Assembly (NCBI RefSeq): GCF_022179645.1
Contig: NZ_BPRA01000015.1
Coordinates: 62,001-126,000 of the forward strand
Source of the DNA: Methylobacterium thuringiense
Lineage (GTDB): Bacteria > Pseudomonadota > Alphaproteobacteria > Rhizobiales > Beijerinckiaceae
Length of the DNA: 64,000 bases
Direction: 5' to 3'
Shown here: piece by piece, positions 37,106 through 45,238 of the stretch
How positions within the stretch are numbered: position 1 is the first letter of the stretch
Layout of the letters: every line of letters begins with the position of its first letter
Translations under genes and position numbers: made by a program
The notes under the pieces: generated by a model
The model's database searches: none
What the model was told of the DNA's origin: nothing
What the model saw: only the letters and a program-made list of their open reading frames with translations

Positions 37106-37630
37106 ATGAACATTTCGGTCCGAGACATCCCCGCGCCGCCCGCGAGCGCGGCCCTCTTGAAGATGGCGATGCGCCGGCTCACCGGAGGTGTCGTCGTCGT
37201 CACCGCCGGCTCGGGCGACGAGCGCGTCGGCCTCACGGCGACGTCGGCGGTGTCGCTCTCCGTCGATCCGCCGACCATGCTCGTCTGCGTCAACCGGTCG
37301 TCGTCGACCTGGCCCGTCATCGCGCGGCGGCGGCACTTCTGCGTCAGCGTCCTGGGCGCCGAGCATCAGGCCGTGGCCGAGCGCTTCGCCGGCATCGGCG
37401 CCCTGCGCGGGACCGAGCGTTACCAGGGTGCGGATTGGGTCGTCATGAAGTCCGGCGCCTCCGGCCTCGCTGGCGCCCAGGCGATCATCGACTGCGAGAT
37501 CGACGAGGTGATCGAGCGTCACAGCCACGCGATCCTGCTCGGCGCGGTCCGCGAGGTGCGGATCGCCCACGAAGACTCGGGTTCCCTCGTTTACCGGCTC
37601 GGCTCCTTCGGAAGCGTGCCGCTGCCCTGA
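37106..37630 (+). CDS. Flavin reductase domain protein
   Basis: 174 residues, preceded by a strong AGGAGAGG site. The split-barrel flavin reductase pattern is clear: MRRLTGGVVVVTAG, GLTATSAVSLSVDPPTMLVCVNRSSS (in two strands), RRRHFCVSVLGAEHQAVAERFAG, and VIERHSHAILLGAVREVR. It supplies reduced FMN/FAD to a two-component monooxygenase, but no oxygenase gene is adjacent. Its last 40 nt overlap the 3' end of the convergent glycosyltransferase gene. Confidence 0.9.
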   Translation: MNISVRDIPAPPASAALLKMAMRRLTGGVVVVTAGSGDERVGLTATSAVSLSVDPPTMLVCVNRSSSTWPVIARRRHFCVSVLGAEHQAVAERFAGIGALRGTERYQGADWVVMKSGASGLAGAQAIIDCEIDEVIERHSHAILLGAVREVRIAHEDSGSLVYRLGSFGSVPLP

Positions 37631-38766
37631 TCCATCGGTGCGCCCGCGCTCCGCCCGTCGAGGACCTCGCGGAAGCAGGCCACCATGCCGGCAGCCGAAG
37701 CCTCCTCGGCGAAGATCGCGCAGTAGCGCCGCCGGGCTGCCGCCGGAAACTCCGTCCAGCTCTCCGGCTCCGTCACCAGTGTCATCAGCCGCTGCGCCAG
37801 CGCACCGGAATCGCCGGGTGGGACGAGCCAGCCGCTCACGCCATCCTCCACCACTTCAGGCAGCCCGCCGATATCCGAGACGACCGGAGGGATCCCGTAG
37901 GCCATCGCTTCGATCGCGACCCGGCCGAGGGATTCTGGCAGGCGCGAGGGTACGACGGCGATGTCGGCCCAGCGGAAATGCTCGGAAGGGTCCGGCGCAA
38001 AGGGCAGCCGCTCGATCGACCGATCCAGTCCGGCCTCGGTGATGGCGTCGGCCAGCACGCGCTCGCGATCCGCATCCTCGAACGCACTGCCGACGATCCG
38101 CAGGGCGATCCGGTCGCGGACCGCCTCGGGGAGCCGGGCCATCGCCTCGACCATCACATCCTGACCCTTGATGCGGCTGATCCGGCCGAGCATCAGCAGG
38201 CGCAGCGGCCGGTCGCCGCAATACTCCGCCCCCTTCGGCCGGCCCGGATTGGCGATGCCGTTATAGACCACGCGGCCCGGCCGTTCGGGGTTCGGCGCGA
38301 AGGCGCGCTGTGTCGCCCGCGAGTTGAAGATGATCCCGCAGGCGCTCCAGCGCGTCAGCGTTCGCAGCACGGTGCGCACGAAGCCTTCGGGGATCTCGTG
38401 GATGTGGACCACGCAGCGCCGACGGAAGAACCGTGCGGCCAGCAGATAGTCGGCTACGACCGAGGTGTTCACGTAGACGAGGTCGCTGCGGGCCATGCGC
38501 AGGAGCGCTCGGCCGACGGCGACCGGCAGGGTCAGGAGCCCCAGCGTCGCGAGTCGCGGCAGGTCGCGGCGGCGCAGGATCCAGAGCGGCTCGACGAGGA
38601 TGCGGCTGGCCACCAGCTCCAATGGCGCGACGATCGGGCCATGGCGCGGCAGAATCACGTCGATCGAAGCGGAGGGCCATGTTTCACGCATGACGCGAAC
38701 GGTTTCGATGAAGCTTCGGTCGGACCCGTAGAGTTCGAAGCCCTGATGAACGCACGTGATGCGCAT
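37591..38766 (-). CDS. Glycosyltransferase, GT4 fold
   Basis: 391 residues. GT-B architecture: an N-terminal acceptor domain starting ITCVHQGFELYGSDRSF, a hinge near VVYNGI, and a C-terminal donor domain with LMLGRISRIKGQDVMVEAM, IVGSAF, IAVVPSRLPESLGRVAIEAMAYG (the EX7E nucleotide-sugar region), and GLPEVVEDGVSGWLVPPGD. Donor and linkage are unknown; exopolysaccharide assembly is inferred from neighbours. It is divergent from the next glycosyltransferase across a region with a GGTGAATT dyad. Confidence 0.9.
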   Translation of the reverse strand: MRITCVHQGFELYGSDRSFIETVRVMRETWPSASIDVILPRHGPIVAPLELVASRILVEPLWILRRRDLPRLATLGLLTLPVAVGRALLRMARSDLVYVNTSVVADYLLAARFFRRRCVVHIHEIPEGFVRTVLRTLTRWSACGIIFNSRATQRAFAPNPERPGRVVYNGIANPGRPKGAEYCGDRPLRLLMLGRISRIKGQDVMVEAMARLPEAVRDRIALRIVGSAFEDADRERVLADAITEAGLDRSIERLPFAPDPSEHFRWADIAVVPSRLPESLGRVAIEAMAYGIPPVVSDIGGLPEVVEDGVSGWLVPPGDSGALAQRLMTLVTEPESWTEFPAAARRRYCAIFAEEASAAGMVACFREVLDGRSAGAPMDQGSGTLPKEPSR

Positions 38767-38785
38767 AATCTACCTACTTCTTGCG

Positions 38786-38814
38786 GGTGAATTAACTTTA
38801 ATAGGAAATTCACC
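38786..38814. promoter_or_regulatory. Dyad in the divergent glycosyltransferase promoter region
   Basis: GGTGAATT (38786-38793) and AATTCACC (38807-38814) form an exact 8-bp inverted repeat with a 13-nt AT-rich centre. It lies 20 nt upstream of the leftward glycosyltransferase start and 135 nt from the rightward one, a plausible operator for the exopolysaccharide genes. Confidence 0.4.
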
Positions 38815-38948
38815 GCTTGGCATCGTCTGTAGAGACTATTGATCCGACGCCACGGTCTATAGGTCGATTCTTAAATATTGGCGCAGCATGATCGCGTCGC
38901 GGGTGATTGGCGGGATCTGCGATCTTGCCGTCGTGATCCCAGGAATAG

Positions 38949-40160
38949 ATGGCCAGAATGACGACCCAGCCGGCTCCTTCACTCCTGATTCTCGGAACGC
39001 GCGGATTGCCCGCCGATCACGGAGGTTTCGAGACCTTCGCGGAGCGGCTCGCCCTGTTCCTCGTGGAGCGCGGTTGGTCCGTCGGCGTGTATTGCCAGGA
39101 CGAGGTCGGGCAGGTCGACACCCGGTTCCGGTCGGAGACCTGGCGCGGGATCGAGCTCATCCACGTTCAGGTGTCCTCGCGCGGCCCGCGGGCGACCCTC
39201 GAATTCGATTATCACTGCGTCCGGCACGCCGCCCAGCGCGAGGCGGTGAGCCTCGTTCTCGGCTACAACGGCGCGATCTTCCTGCCTCTGCTGCGTCTCG
39301 CCGGCCGCCGGATCGTCACCAACATGGATGGCATCGAGTGGCGCCGGCCGAAATGGTCGATGCCGGTGCGGGCATGGTTCTGGGTCAACGAGTGGATCGC
39401 GGCGTGGTCGTCGCACCACCTCGTCGCCGACCATCCGGCCATCGCCGACCATGTCGCGACGCGCCGGCCGCGCCGGGCCATCAGCATGATCCCCTATGGC
39501 GGCGACCCGGTCCTCACGGCACCGAGCGACCCGCTCGCGACCTTGGGCCTGCAGCCGGGAGGTTACATGGTCTCGATCTGCCGGATCGAGCCGGACAACA
39601 ACATTCTCACCATCGTCGAGGCTTTTTCGCGGACGAAGCGCGGAGCGAAGCTCGTGGTGCTCGGCGAGCTGCGCGAGGGGAACGACTACCATCGGCGTGT
39701 CCGCGCGGCGGCGAGCGACGAGGTGATCTTTCCGGGCGCCATCTACGATGCGGTGACCGTCGGCGCGCTGCGCTTCCACGCCAGGGCCTACCTGCACGGC
39801 CATACCGTGGGCGGCACCAATCCGTCGCTGGTCGAAGCCCTCTGGGCCGGCAGCGCCGTCATCGCCCACGACAATCCGTACAACCGCCTCACGGCCGGCG
39901 AGGATCAGAGCTACTTCAAGGACATCGACAGCTGCGAGACGCTGATCGCGCGCGCGCTCACCGACGACGCGGCGCTCGGGAAAGCCCGCGAGAGCGCACG
40001 GCTCGCCTCCCTGCGGTTCGACTGGACGGACATCCTGCAGGCCTACGAGACGATGATCGTCGGCGTGGCGGAGAGCCGCTCCAAGGCACGCCAGGGCTAC
40101 CTGCCGGGGCCGGAAGCCGCGAACGGTCTGTCTATCGACGGACCGACCGCGACCCGCTGA
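38949..40160 (+). CDS. DUF1972-type glycosyltransferase (rhamnosyltransferase-like)
   Basis: 403 residues. The N-terminal DUF1972 domain has LLILGTRGLPADHGGFETFAERLALFL split by its strands, VYCQDE and NMDGIEWRRPKW. The GT4 donor domain follows, with MVSICRIEPDNNI, VIFPGAIYDA, and GTNPSLVEALWAGSAVIAHDN carrying the donor-site acid. Members such as Cps2T/WbbT add rhamnose to lipid-linked sugar, so a related step is likely. Met at 38958 is an alternative start. Its stop overlaps the GH5 start (TGATG). Confidence 0.9.
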   Translation: MARMTTQPAPSLLILGTRGLPADHGGFETFAERLALFLVERGWSVGVYCQDEVGQVDTRFRSETWRGIELIHVQVSSRGPRATLEFDYHCVRHAAQREAVSLVLGYNGAIFLPLLRLAGRRIVTNMDGIEWRRPKWSMPVRAWFWVNEWIAAWSSHHLVADHPAIADHVATRRPRRAISMIPYGGDPVLTAPSDPLATLGLQPGGYMVSICRIEPDNNILTIVEAFSRTKRGAKLVVLGELREGNDYHRRVRAAASDEVIFPGAIYDAVTVGALRFHARAYLHGHTVGGTNPSLVEALWAGSAVIAHDNPYNRLTAGEDQSYFKDIDSCETLIARALTDDAALGKARESARLASLRFDWTDILQAYETMIVGVAESRSKARQGYLPGPEAANGLSIDGPTATR

Positions 40161-41434
40161 TGCCGCAGGACGGCGCCACGCGGCGTGCGGTGATCGGGGG
40201 CGGGCTCGCCAGCGCGTTCCTCCCCCGCACACCCGCGGTGGCGCGCACCGGATCCGAGCCGATCGCGATCCGTCGCGGAATCAGTCTCTGGCCGTGGTTC
40301 TCGCTGACCCGCGAGTATCCGGCGCCGCGCACGGATTTCGGCTGGCCGGCCTTCCAGGAGCAGCGCCCGATCCCGACACGTTCGGACCTGTCGCGCCTCG
40401 CGCGGGCGGGCTTCGATTTCGTCCGGCTTCCCGTCGATCCCGGCCCCTTCCTCGCCTTCGACGGCAGGCAACGCGCCGCGCTTTTCGCCGACCTCCACGC
40501 TGCGATCGCCGCGATCCTGGCCGAGGGCCTGACCCTCGTCCTCAACCTCCACGCCAATTCGGCGACGCATCACTACAACCCGGGCAACCTCTACGGCGAC
40601 ACCCGCGCTCCGCTGCTGCCGGCCTATCGTGCACTGGTCGCGGAACTCGCACGGGACCTGACACGGTACTCGCTCGAACGGGTCTCGTTCGAGCCGGTCA
40701 ACGAGCCGCCCCAGGACTGCACGGCCGCCTCCTGGACACTCGTGCAGACGGACCTGCTCGCCGCGGCACGCGTCGCCGCGCCCCGGCTGACGCTCGTCGC
40801 GACGGGTGCCTGCGGCAGCATGATCCGAGGCCTGACGGCGCTCGATCCGGCCCCGCTACGGCTCTACGGGCCGCTGCTCTACACCTTCCATTTCTACGAG
40901 CCCTACCTGTTCACCCATCAGGGTGCGCCCTGGATGCGGGAGCCGGTCTACCGGGCCCTGAATGGGGTGCCGTGGCCGGCCTCCGCCGGACGTCTCGACG
41001 CGACGCTGGCAGCCGTCCGTGCCCGGATGGCGCGCGACGACGAGACGCCGCAGCCGGACAAGGCGGACGCCTACCGGCTGACCGAGTCGAAGCTCGCGGA
41101 GTATTTCGCGGCTCGTCCCGACCGCGGCTTCGTCGACCGCTACCTGGGGCAGGTGCGCGACTGGTCGGTGCGCAACGCGATTCCGCCGGGGCAAGTCCTG
41201 ATGGGCGAGTTCGGCGCCCTGGTCAGCGACCACCGCTACGTCGCGGCGAACGCCGCCGACCGTGCCCGCTATATCGGCGACGTGCGCCGGAGCGCGGAGG
41301 CCTTCGGCTTCCCGTGGGCGTTCTGGAACCTGTTCGATGGCATGGGGATCATGGACGACACCAGCCGCGAACTCGATCCGGACCTGCTCGGGGCGCTGGG
41401 CCTGCGTGTGCCCGTCTCCGGCCTGAGACCCTGA
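40160..41434 (+). CDS. Glycoside hydrolase family 5 protein, Tat signal
   Basis: 424 residues. A twin-arginine-type leader (RRAVIGGGLASAFLP) ends near AVA-RTG. The (beta/alpha)8 GH5 domain shows FVRLPVDPGP, LNLHANSATHH, the acid/base Glu182 in FEPVNEPP, a FHFYEPYLFTHQG strand and the nucleophile Glu350 in LMGEFGAL. Cellulase-like endo-glycosidases in exopolysaccharide clusters trim or release the polymer, which is the likely periplasmic role. The ATG overlaps the glycosyltransferase stop by one base, so synthesis is coupled. It abuts the convergent vpsF-like gene with no spacer. Confidence 0.9.
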   Translation: MPQDGATRRAVIGGGLASAFLPRTPAVARTGSEPIAIRRGISLWPWFSLTREYPAPRTDFGWPAFQEQRPIPTRSDLSRLARAGFDFVRLPVDPGPFLAFDGRQRAALFADLHAAIAAILAEGLTLVLNLHANSATHHYNPGNLYGDTRAPLLPAYRALVAELARDLTRYSLERVSFEPVNEPPQDCTAASWTLVQTDLLAAARVAAPRLTLVATGACGSMIRGLTALDPAPLRLYGPLLYTFHFYEPYLFTHQGAPWMREPVYRALNGVPWPASAGRLDATLAAVRARMARDDETPQPDKADAYRLTESKLAEYFAARPDRGFVDRYLGQVRDWSVRNAIPPGQVLMGEFGALVSDHRYVAANAADRARYIGDVRRSAEAFGFPWAFWNLFDGMGIMDDTSRELDPDLLGALGLRVPVSGLRP

Positions 41435-42718
41435 TCAGGCCCCGTTCGCCTCTTCCTCCGGCGTCGGCGCCCGATAGAGGGCGAGCAGCAGGATCACGAA
41501 CTTCGCCACCAGAGTCGTCTTGCTGCCGACGCTCTCGTAGGTGTTGGCGAGGACGGCGAACGTGATCATCGGCATGGCGATGCCCGGCCGGCAGCGCAGT
41601 CCGATCTCGTACAGGAACAACGTCAGGGCCACGGTGAGCAGAGCGGTCATCGCAGCGCCCTGGTAGAGCATGAGCCGGACGATCGGGTTCTCCAACCCCA
41701 TCGCCAACCCGTTGATGCGCCGCATGCTGTCGACGATGGTCGGATCCGGACCGATCACGAGTTCGCGTAACGACAGCCGGCTGAACAGGTCGAGCACAAC
41801 GACCCGCGCGTTGGCGCTTCCGCCGTCGTCGACGAAGCGCCCGATCAGCGCGTCGAAGAAGCCGAAGCCGGCGAGGCCGGCGAGGACGAGACCGAGCAGC
41901 GGCAGGGCGAAGGCGGCGCCCGCCACCGCGAGCAGCGGGATGCGCCCATTCATGACGGCACGGATCACTCCGATGAGTCCGAGGCCGCCGCCCAGGGCGA
42001 GGGTGACGACGATTCCGGAGCGGCCGCCGAAGGCGACGAGTGCGGCGATCTGCAAGCCGATGACGAGGAGCCGCCGCATCGCGCTGAGCGATCCGCCGCC
42101 GGAAGCAAGGGCGATGACGTAGCAGGCCGTCAGGGTCGCGTTCGCGAGCGGATGGCCTTGCAGGGCGACCGAGCGCGTGTCGTATTCCAGCAGCGCGCCA
42201 TCGAGCCGGTACGGGAAGAAGCGCTGGCCCGACACGAACTCGAGGAGACCGAGGGCCGCGTTCACGGCCATGACGACGTGGACCGTCGTCTCGATCCGCT
42301 TCATCGTTCGCCCGTCGCAACCGATGAAGAGGATGGCGACGACGGCCGGCAGAAGGAACGTGTCGATCGCGCCTGCGATGCCGGCGCCGCCACGAACGGT
42401 GATCTGGACGGCGAGGCCGATGCCCATCAGGCCGAGCAGGAGGCCGGCGGGCCGGCGCTCCAGCGCCGTGACCGCGTTGGCCACGGGGTTGCCGACGCGC
42501 GCCATCGTCCAGGCGAGGAGCAGGATCGAGAGATAGGTGGCCGGATGGATCTTCTGCACCGCCGAGCCGGTCAGCCCGTCGTAGTTGATCCCGACGAGCC
42601 AGAGCATTCCGCCGGATACGCCGAAGACGAGGACCGTCAGCGCGATGAGGGCGAGATCCGGTGGGGGCGTCAGGCTCGCCCGCTCCGGCGCCCAAAGGCG
42701 CGCGTCGGCCTGCATCAT
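41435..42718 (-). CDS. VpsF-like polysaccharide polymerase/membrane protein
   Basis: 427 residues with about 10 hydrophobic helices (for example LALIALTVLVFGVSGGMLWL and LLLGLMGIGLAVQITV). It resembles O-antigen ligase/polymerase proteins and the VpsF family, with an end motif TYESVGSKTTLVAKFVILLL. The predicted role is polymerisation of exopolysaccharide repeat units at the periplasmic face. It overlaps the stop of the upstream GumC-like gene by 4 nt and is therefore in one operon with it. Confidence 0.82.
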   Translation of the reverse strand: MMQADARLWAPERASLTPPPDLALIALTVLVFGVSGGMLWLVGINYDGLTGSAVQKIHPATYLSILLLAWTMARVGNPVANAVTALERRPAGLLLGLMGIGLAVQITVRGGAGIAGAIDTFLLPAVVAILFIGCDGRTMKRIETTVHVVMAVNAALGLLEFVSGQRFFPYRLDGALLEYDTRSVALQGHPLANATLTACYVIALASGGGSLSAMRRLLVIGLQIAALVAFGGRSGIVVTLALGGGLGLIGVIRAVMNGRIPLLAVAGAAFALPLLGLVLAGLAGFGFFDALIGRFVDDGGSANARVVVLDLFSRLSLRELVIGPDPTIVDSMRRINGLAMGLENPIVRLMLYQGAAMTALLTVALTLFLYEIGLRCRPGIAMPMITFAVLANTYESVGSKTTLVAKFVILLLALYRAPTPEEEANGA

Positions 42719-44793
42719 CGCGACCGAACCCGGTCGTCGACGAGCAGGGCACCGAACGCAGACCGCCCCATCGCCGAGGCGACACGATCGAGATCGGTGA
42801 GATCGGCCTGCAAGGTCCGCCCGGCCTGCGCCACCACGAGAAGCCTATCCGCCGCGCCGACCACCGAGGCGATCCGGGTATTCGTGGCCAGGATCCCGCC
42901 ATTGATCAGGACGAGGTCGAAACGACCGCCGACATGGTCGAGGAACTGCTCGACATTGGCCCTGTCGAAGGCTCCGTCCACCGGCTTGTCGCCGTTGCCG
43001 ATCCCGAGCCAGCGGGCGCCCGTGGCCGCATCCGCCGTGATGGCGGCATAGAGGCTCATCTCGCCGCGCAGCACTTCGAGAAGACCGCCCTTTCCGAGAT
43101 CCTCACCGTTCAGGTCGGCCTCGACGATGAGAACCCTGTCCCCACGCGCGACAGCCGTGCCGGACAGGACGTCGATCAACGATCGCTGCTCGCCGGCATC
43201 TCCGGCCGACGCGGCGACGACGACGACAAGCGCACGCTCGGTCCCCTTCGGCGGCCTGAACCGGCTTCGCAGGGTATCGAGGGCGACGATCGCTTCCTTC
43301 TGGCAGGAGGGATCGCGTAGCCCCAGGGATGGCGGGAATGTCGCCAGGACCGGCGCCCCGAGCAGCCGCTCGCATTGTCTGCGGGAGAGCAAAGCCGGCT
43401 TGGCGTATTCGCGAACCATCGCGAGACCGACGCCGATGCCGAGCCCCGCCATCAGGCCGGCGGAGAGGATCAGCCCGCGCAGCGGCCAGCTGCGCTCTTC
43501 GGGCGGCTGCGCCCAGGTGATCACCCGGGTGTTGGCCGTGTCGATGTTGGCCTGCTCGGCGATCTCCCGCGACCGCACCAGATAGGTGTCGTAGATGGAC
43601 CGGCTCGCCTGGACGCTGCTCTCGAGTTCGCGCAGCTGAACGGTGGCCTTGCTCGTCTGCACCGACTCGGTGCGCAATTCGTTGAGATTGGCCTTCAGCA
43701 GCTTCTCTGCGGCCTGGGCGCGCTGAACCTCGATCTCGGCCGCCTTGGTGATGCGCCCGAGTTCGGTGTCGATCAGACGCTTCACGTCCGACATCTGCGT
43801 GCGGATGGCGGCCATGTAGGGATGGCGTGCGCCCATCTGCGTGCGCAGATCGCCTTCCTTGCTGGCGAGTTCGGAATATTGCGAGCGCAGCCGCTCGATC
43901 GTCGGCGACTGGATCGCCTCGGGCAGCGCGCTCGTGTCGACGGCGGCGCCGCGGACGCCCTGGAGGTCCTGGAGCTTGCTCTTCGCCTCGGCGATACGGT
44001 TGCGGGCCGCGATCAGGCGGGCGTTGCTGTCGGTCAGCTGCTGCTCGCTGACGAGGCGTCCGCTCGACGCGATCAGCCCGTTCGCGGCCTTGAAGGCTTC
44101 GAGCCGCGTCTCCGCCGCGTTGACGTCGGTGCGAAGGCTGTCGAGACGGCCGCGCAACTCGCCGGAGGCGCGGTTGGCCGCGTTCGAACGGGCCTCGGCC
44201 TGATCGGCGAGATAGGCTTTGGCGATGGCGTTGACGATACGGGCTGCCTTGTCCGGATCGGAGGCGGTCACGATCACGTCCACGACGAAGACCTTGTCGG
44301 CCCGCTTCACGGCGAGTTTCCGCCGCAGCTTCAGCAGCGCTAGCGTCCTGCGGTTGCGCTCGATCTCATGGTGGCCCAGCAGCGCCGTCTTGAGGTCCTG
44401 CAAGGTCTCCTGGATCAGGCCCCGGGACGGGGCGCCGAACTCGGGATCGTCCTCGAGCCCCGTCTCGGCGATGGCGCGCAGGAGGACCGAGTCCGATTCG
44501 ATGACCTTGACCTGGCTCTCGACGACGGTGACGCCGCCATCCGGAGCGACCGCGCTGTCGTTGAGGTCACGACTCACCACCTGCCGGTTGCGCGGGTCGA
44601 TCAGGAGCTGCGACGTGGCGGAGAACAGGGGCGCGGCAAGGAGGCTGTACAGAAGAGCGCCGAGCACGAAGAGTGCGGTCGTGAACAGCACGATCCCGCG
44701 GCGGCGCACGATGATACGCCACAGGTCGCCGACATCGGCCGCCGTATCCTTCGCCGGGTGGCTGGGCCTGACCGGGACGTAGGGCAGCAGCAT
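42715..44793 (-). CDS. GumC/Wzz-type polysaccharide co-polymerase with degenerate BY-kinase domain
   Basis: 692 residues. A Wzz domain (first membrane segment near residues 34-57, IVLFTTALFVLGALLYSLL) is followed by a long periplasmic coiled coil (about 190-400, rich in ELRGRLDSLRTDV-type heptads) and a second membrane segment near 460. A cytoplasmic BY-kinase-like domain comes last: VLIVEADLNGEDL resembles Walker A' and FDLVLINGG resembles Walker B, but the Walker A segment reads ASAGDAGEQRSL with no Lys. No tyrosine-rich tail exists. It probably controls chain length. Start chosen at MLLPYVP; TTG 44889 and GTG codons upstream are alternatives. Confidence 0.85.
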   Translation of the reverse strand: MLLPYVPVRPSHPAKDTAADVGDLWRIIVRRRGIVLFTTALFVLGALLYSLLAAPLFSATSQLLIDPRNRQVVSRDLNDSAVAPDGGVTVVESQVKVIESDSVLLRAIAETGLEDDPEFGAPSRGLIQETLQDLKTALLGHHEIERNRRTLALLKLRRKLAVKRADKVFVVDVIVTASDPDKAARIVNAIAKAYLADQAEARSNAANRASGELRGRLDSLRTDVNAAETRLEAFKAANGLIASSGRLVSEQQLTDSNARLIAARNRIAEAKSKLQDLQGVRGAAVDTSALPEAIQSPTIERLRSQYSELASKEGDLRTQMGARHPYMAAIRTQMSDVKRLIDTELGRITKAAEIEVQRAQAAEKLLKANLNELRTESVQTSKATVQLRELESSVQASRSIYDTYLVRSREIAEQANIDTANTRVITWAQPPEERSWPLRGLILSAGLMAGLGIGVGLAMVREYAKPALLSRRQCERLLGAPVLATFPPSLGLRDPSCQKEAIVALDTLRSRFRPPKGTERALVVVVAASAGDAGEQRSLIDVLSGTAVARGDRVLIVEADLNGEDLGKGGLLEVLRGEMSLYAAITADAATGARWLGIGNGDKPVDGAFDRANVEQFLDHVGGRFDLVLINGGILATNTRIASVVGAADRLLVVAQAGRTLQADLTDLDRVASAMGRSAFGALLVDDRVRSR

Positions 44794-45238
44794 GTTCGAC
44801 TGAGCCGAAGCACGTTCTCCCTGTCTCACGCTTGGCCATTGTTGGTTCAAAGCGGAGCTCCGTCCTCTCGTCCGCAATCCGGTCTGCAAAATCCGCGCGA
44901 TCGTCCAACCGCGCTTGAAGGCACTCCTCCGAGCCGGCTTCGTCGAGAATTTAGACCGCTAATACCTAATCGATCGTAGCGATCCTGAATCTAACGGCGA
45001 TTTTGTCCAAAAGTACGGGTCATCAAGGAAAATTTTACTGAAAAACTTGTAGTAGAACGTCTCTGTGCCATGGCGATGCGAGGCATTCTCTTCAGAAATC
45101 GCTTTGCGTGGTTATCAAATCATTTCGAGAGCTGTCAGCAACAGGCTGAGAACCAGATCGCCGTCCGAGAACCCAACGTTGCACCGAGAGCGTGAGATCA
45201 CCGATGGGGCGGACCCCGACAACGATACAGGACGCCCC
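44794..45238. other. Divergent promoter region, GumC-like and GINT1-like genes
   Basis: About 445 nt, AT-rich around 44945-45065. No independent ORF is convincing. It should carry promoters in both directions for the exopolysaccharide genes. The rightward reading frame is open from 45065, but this part is not protein-like. Confidence 0.45.
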
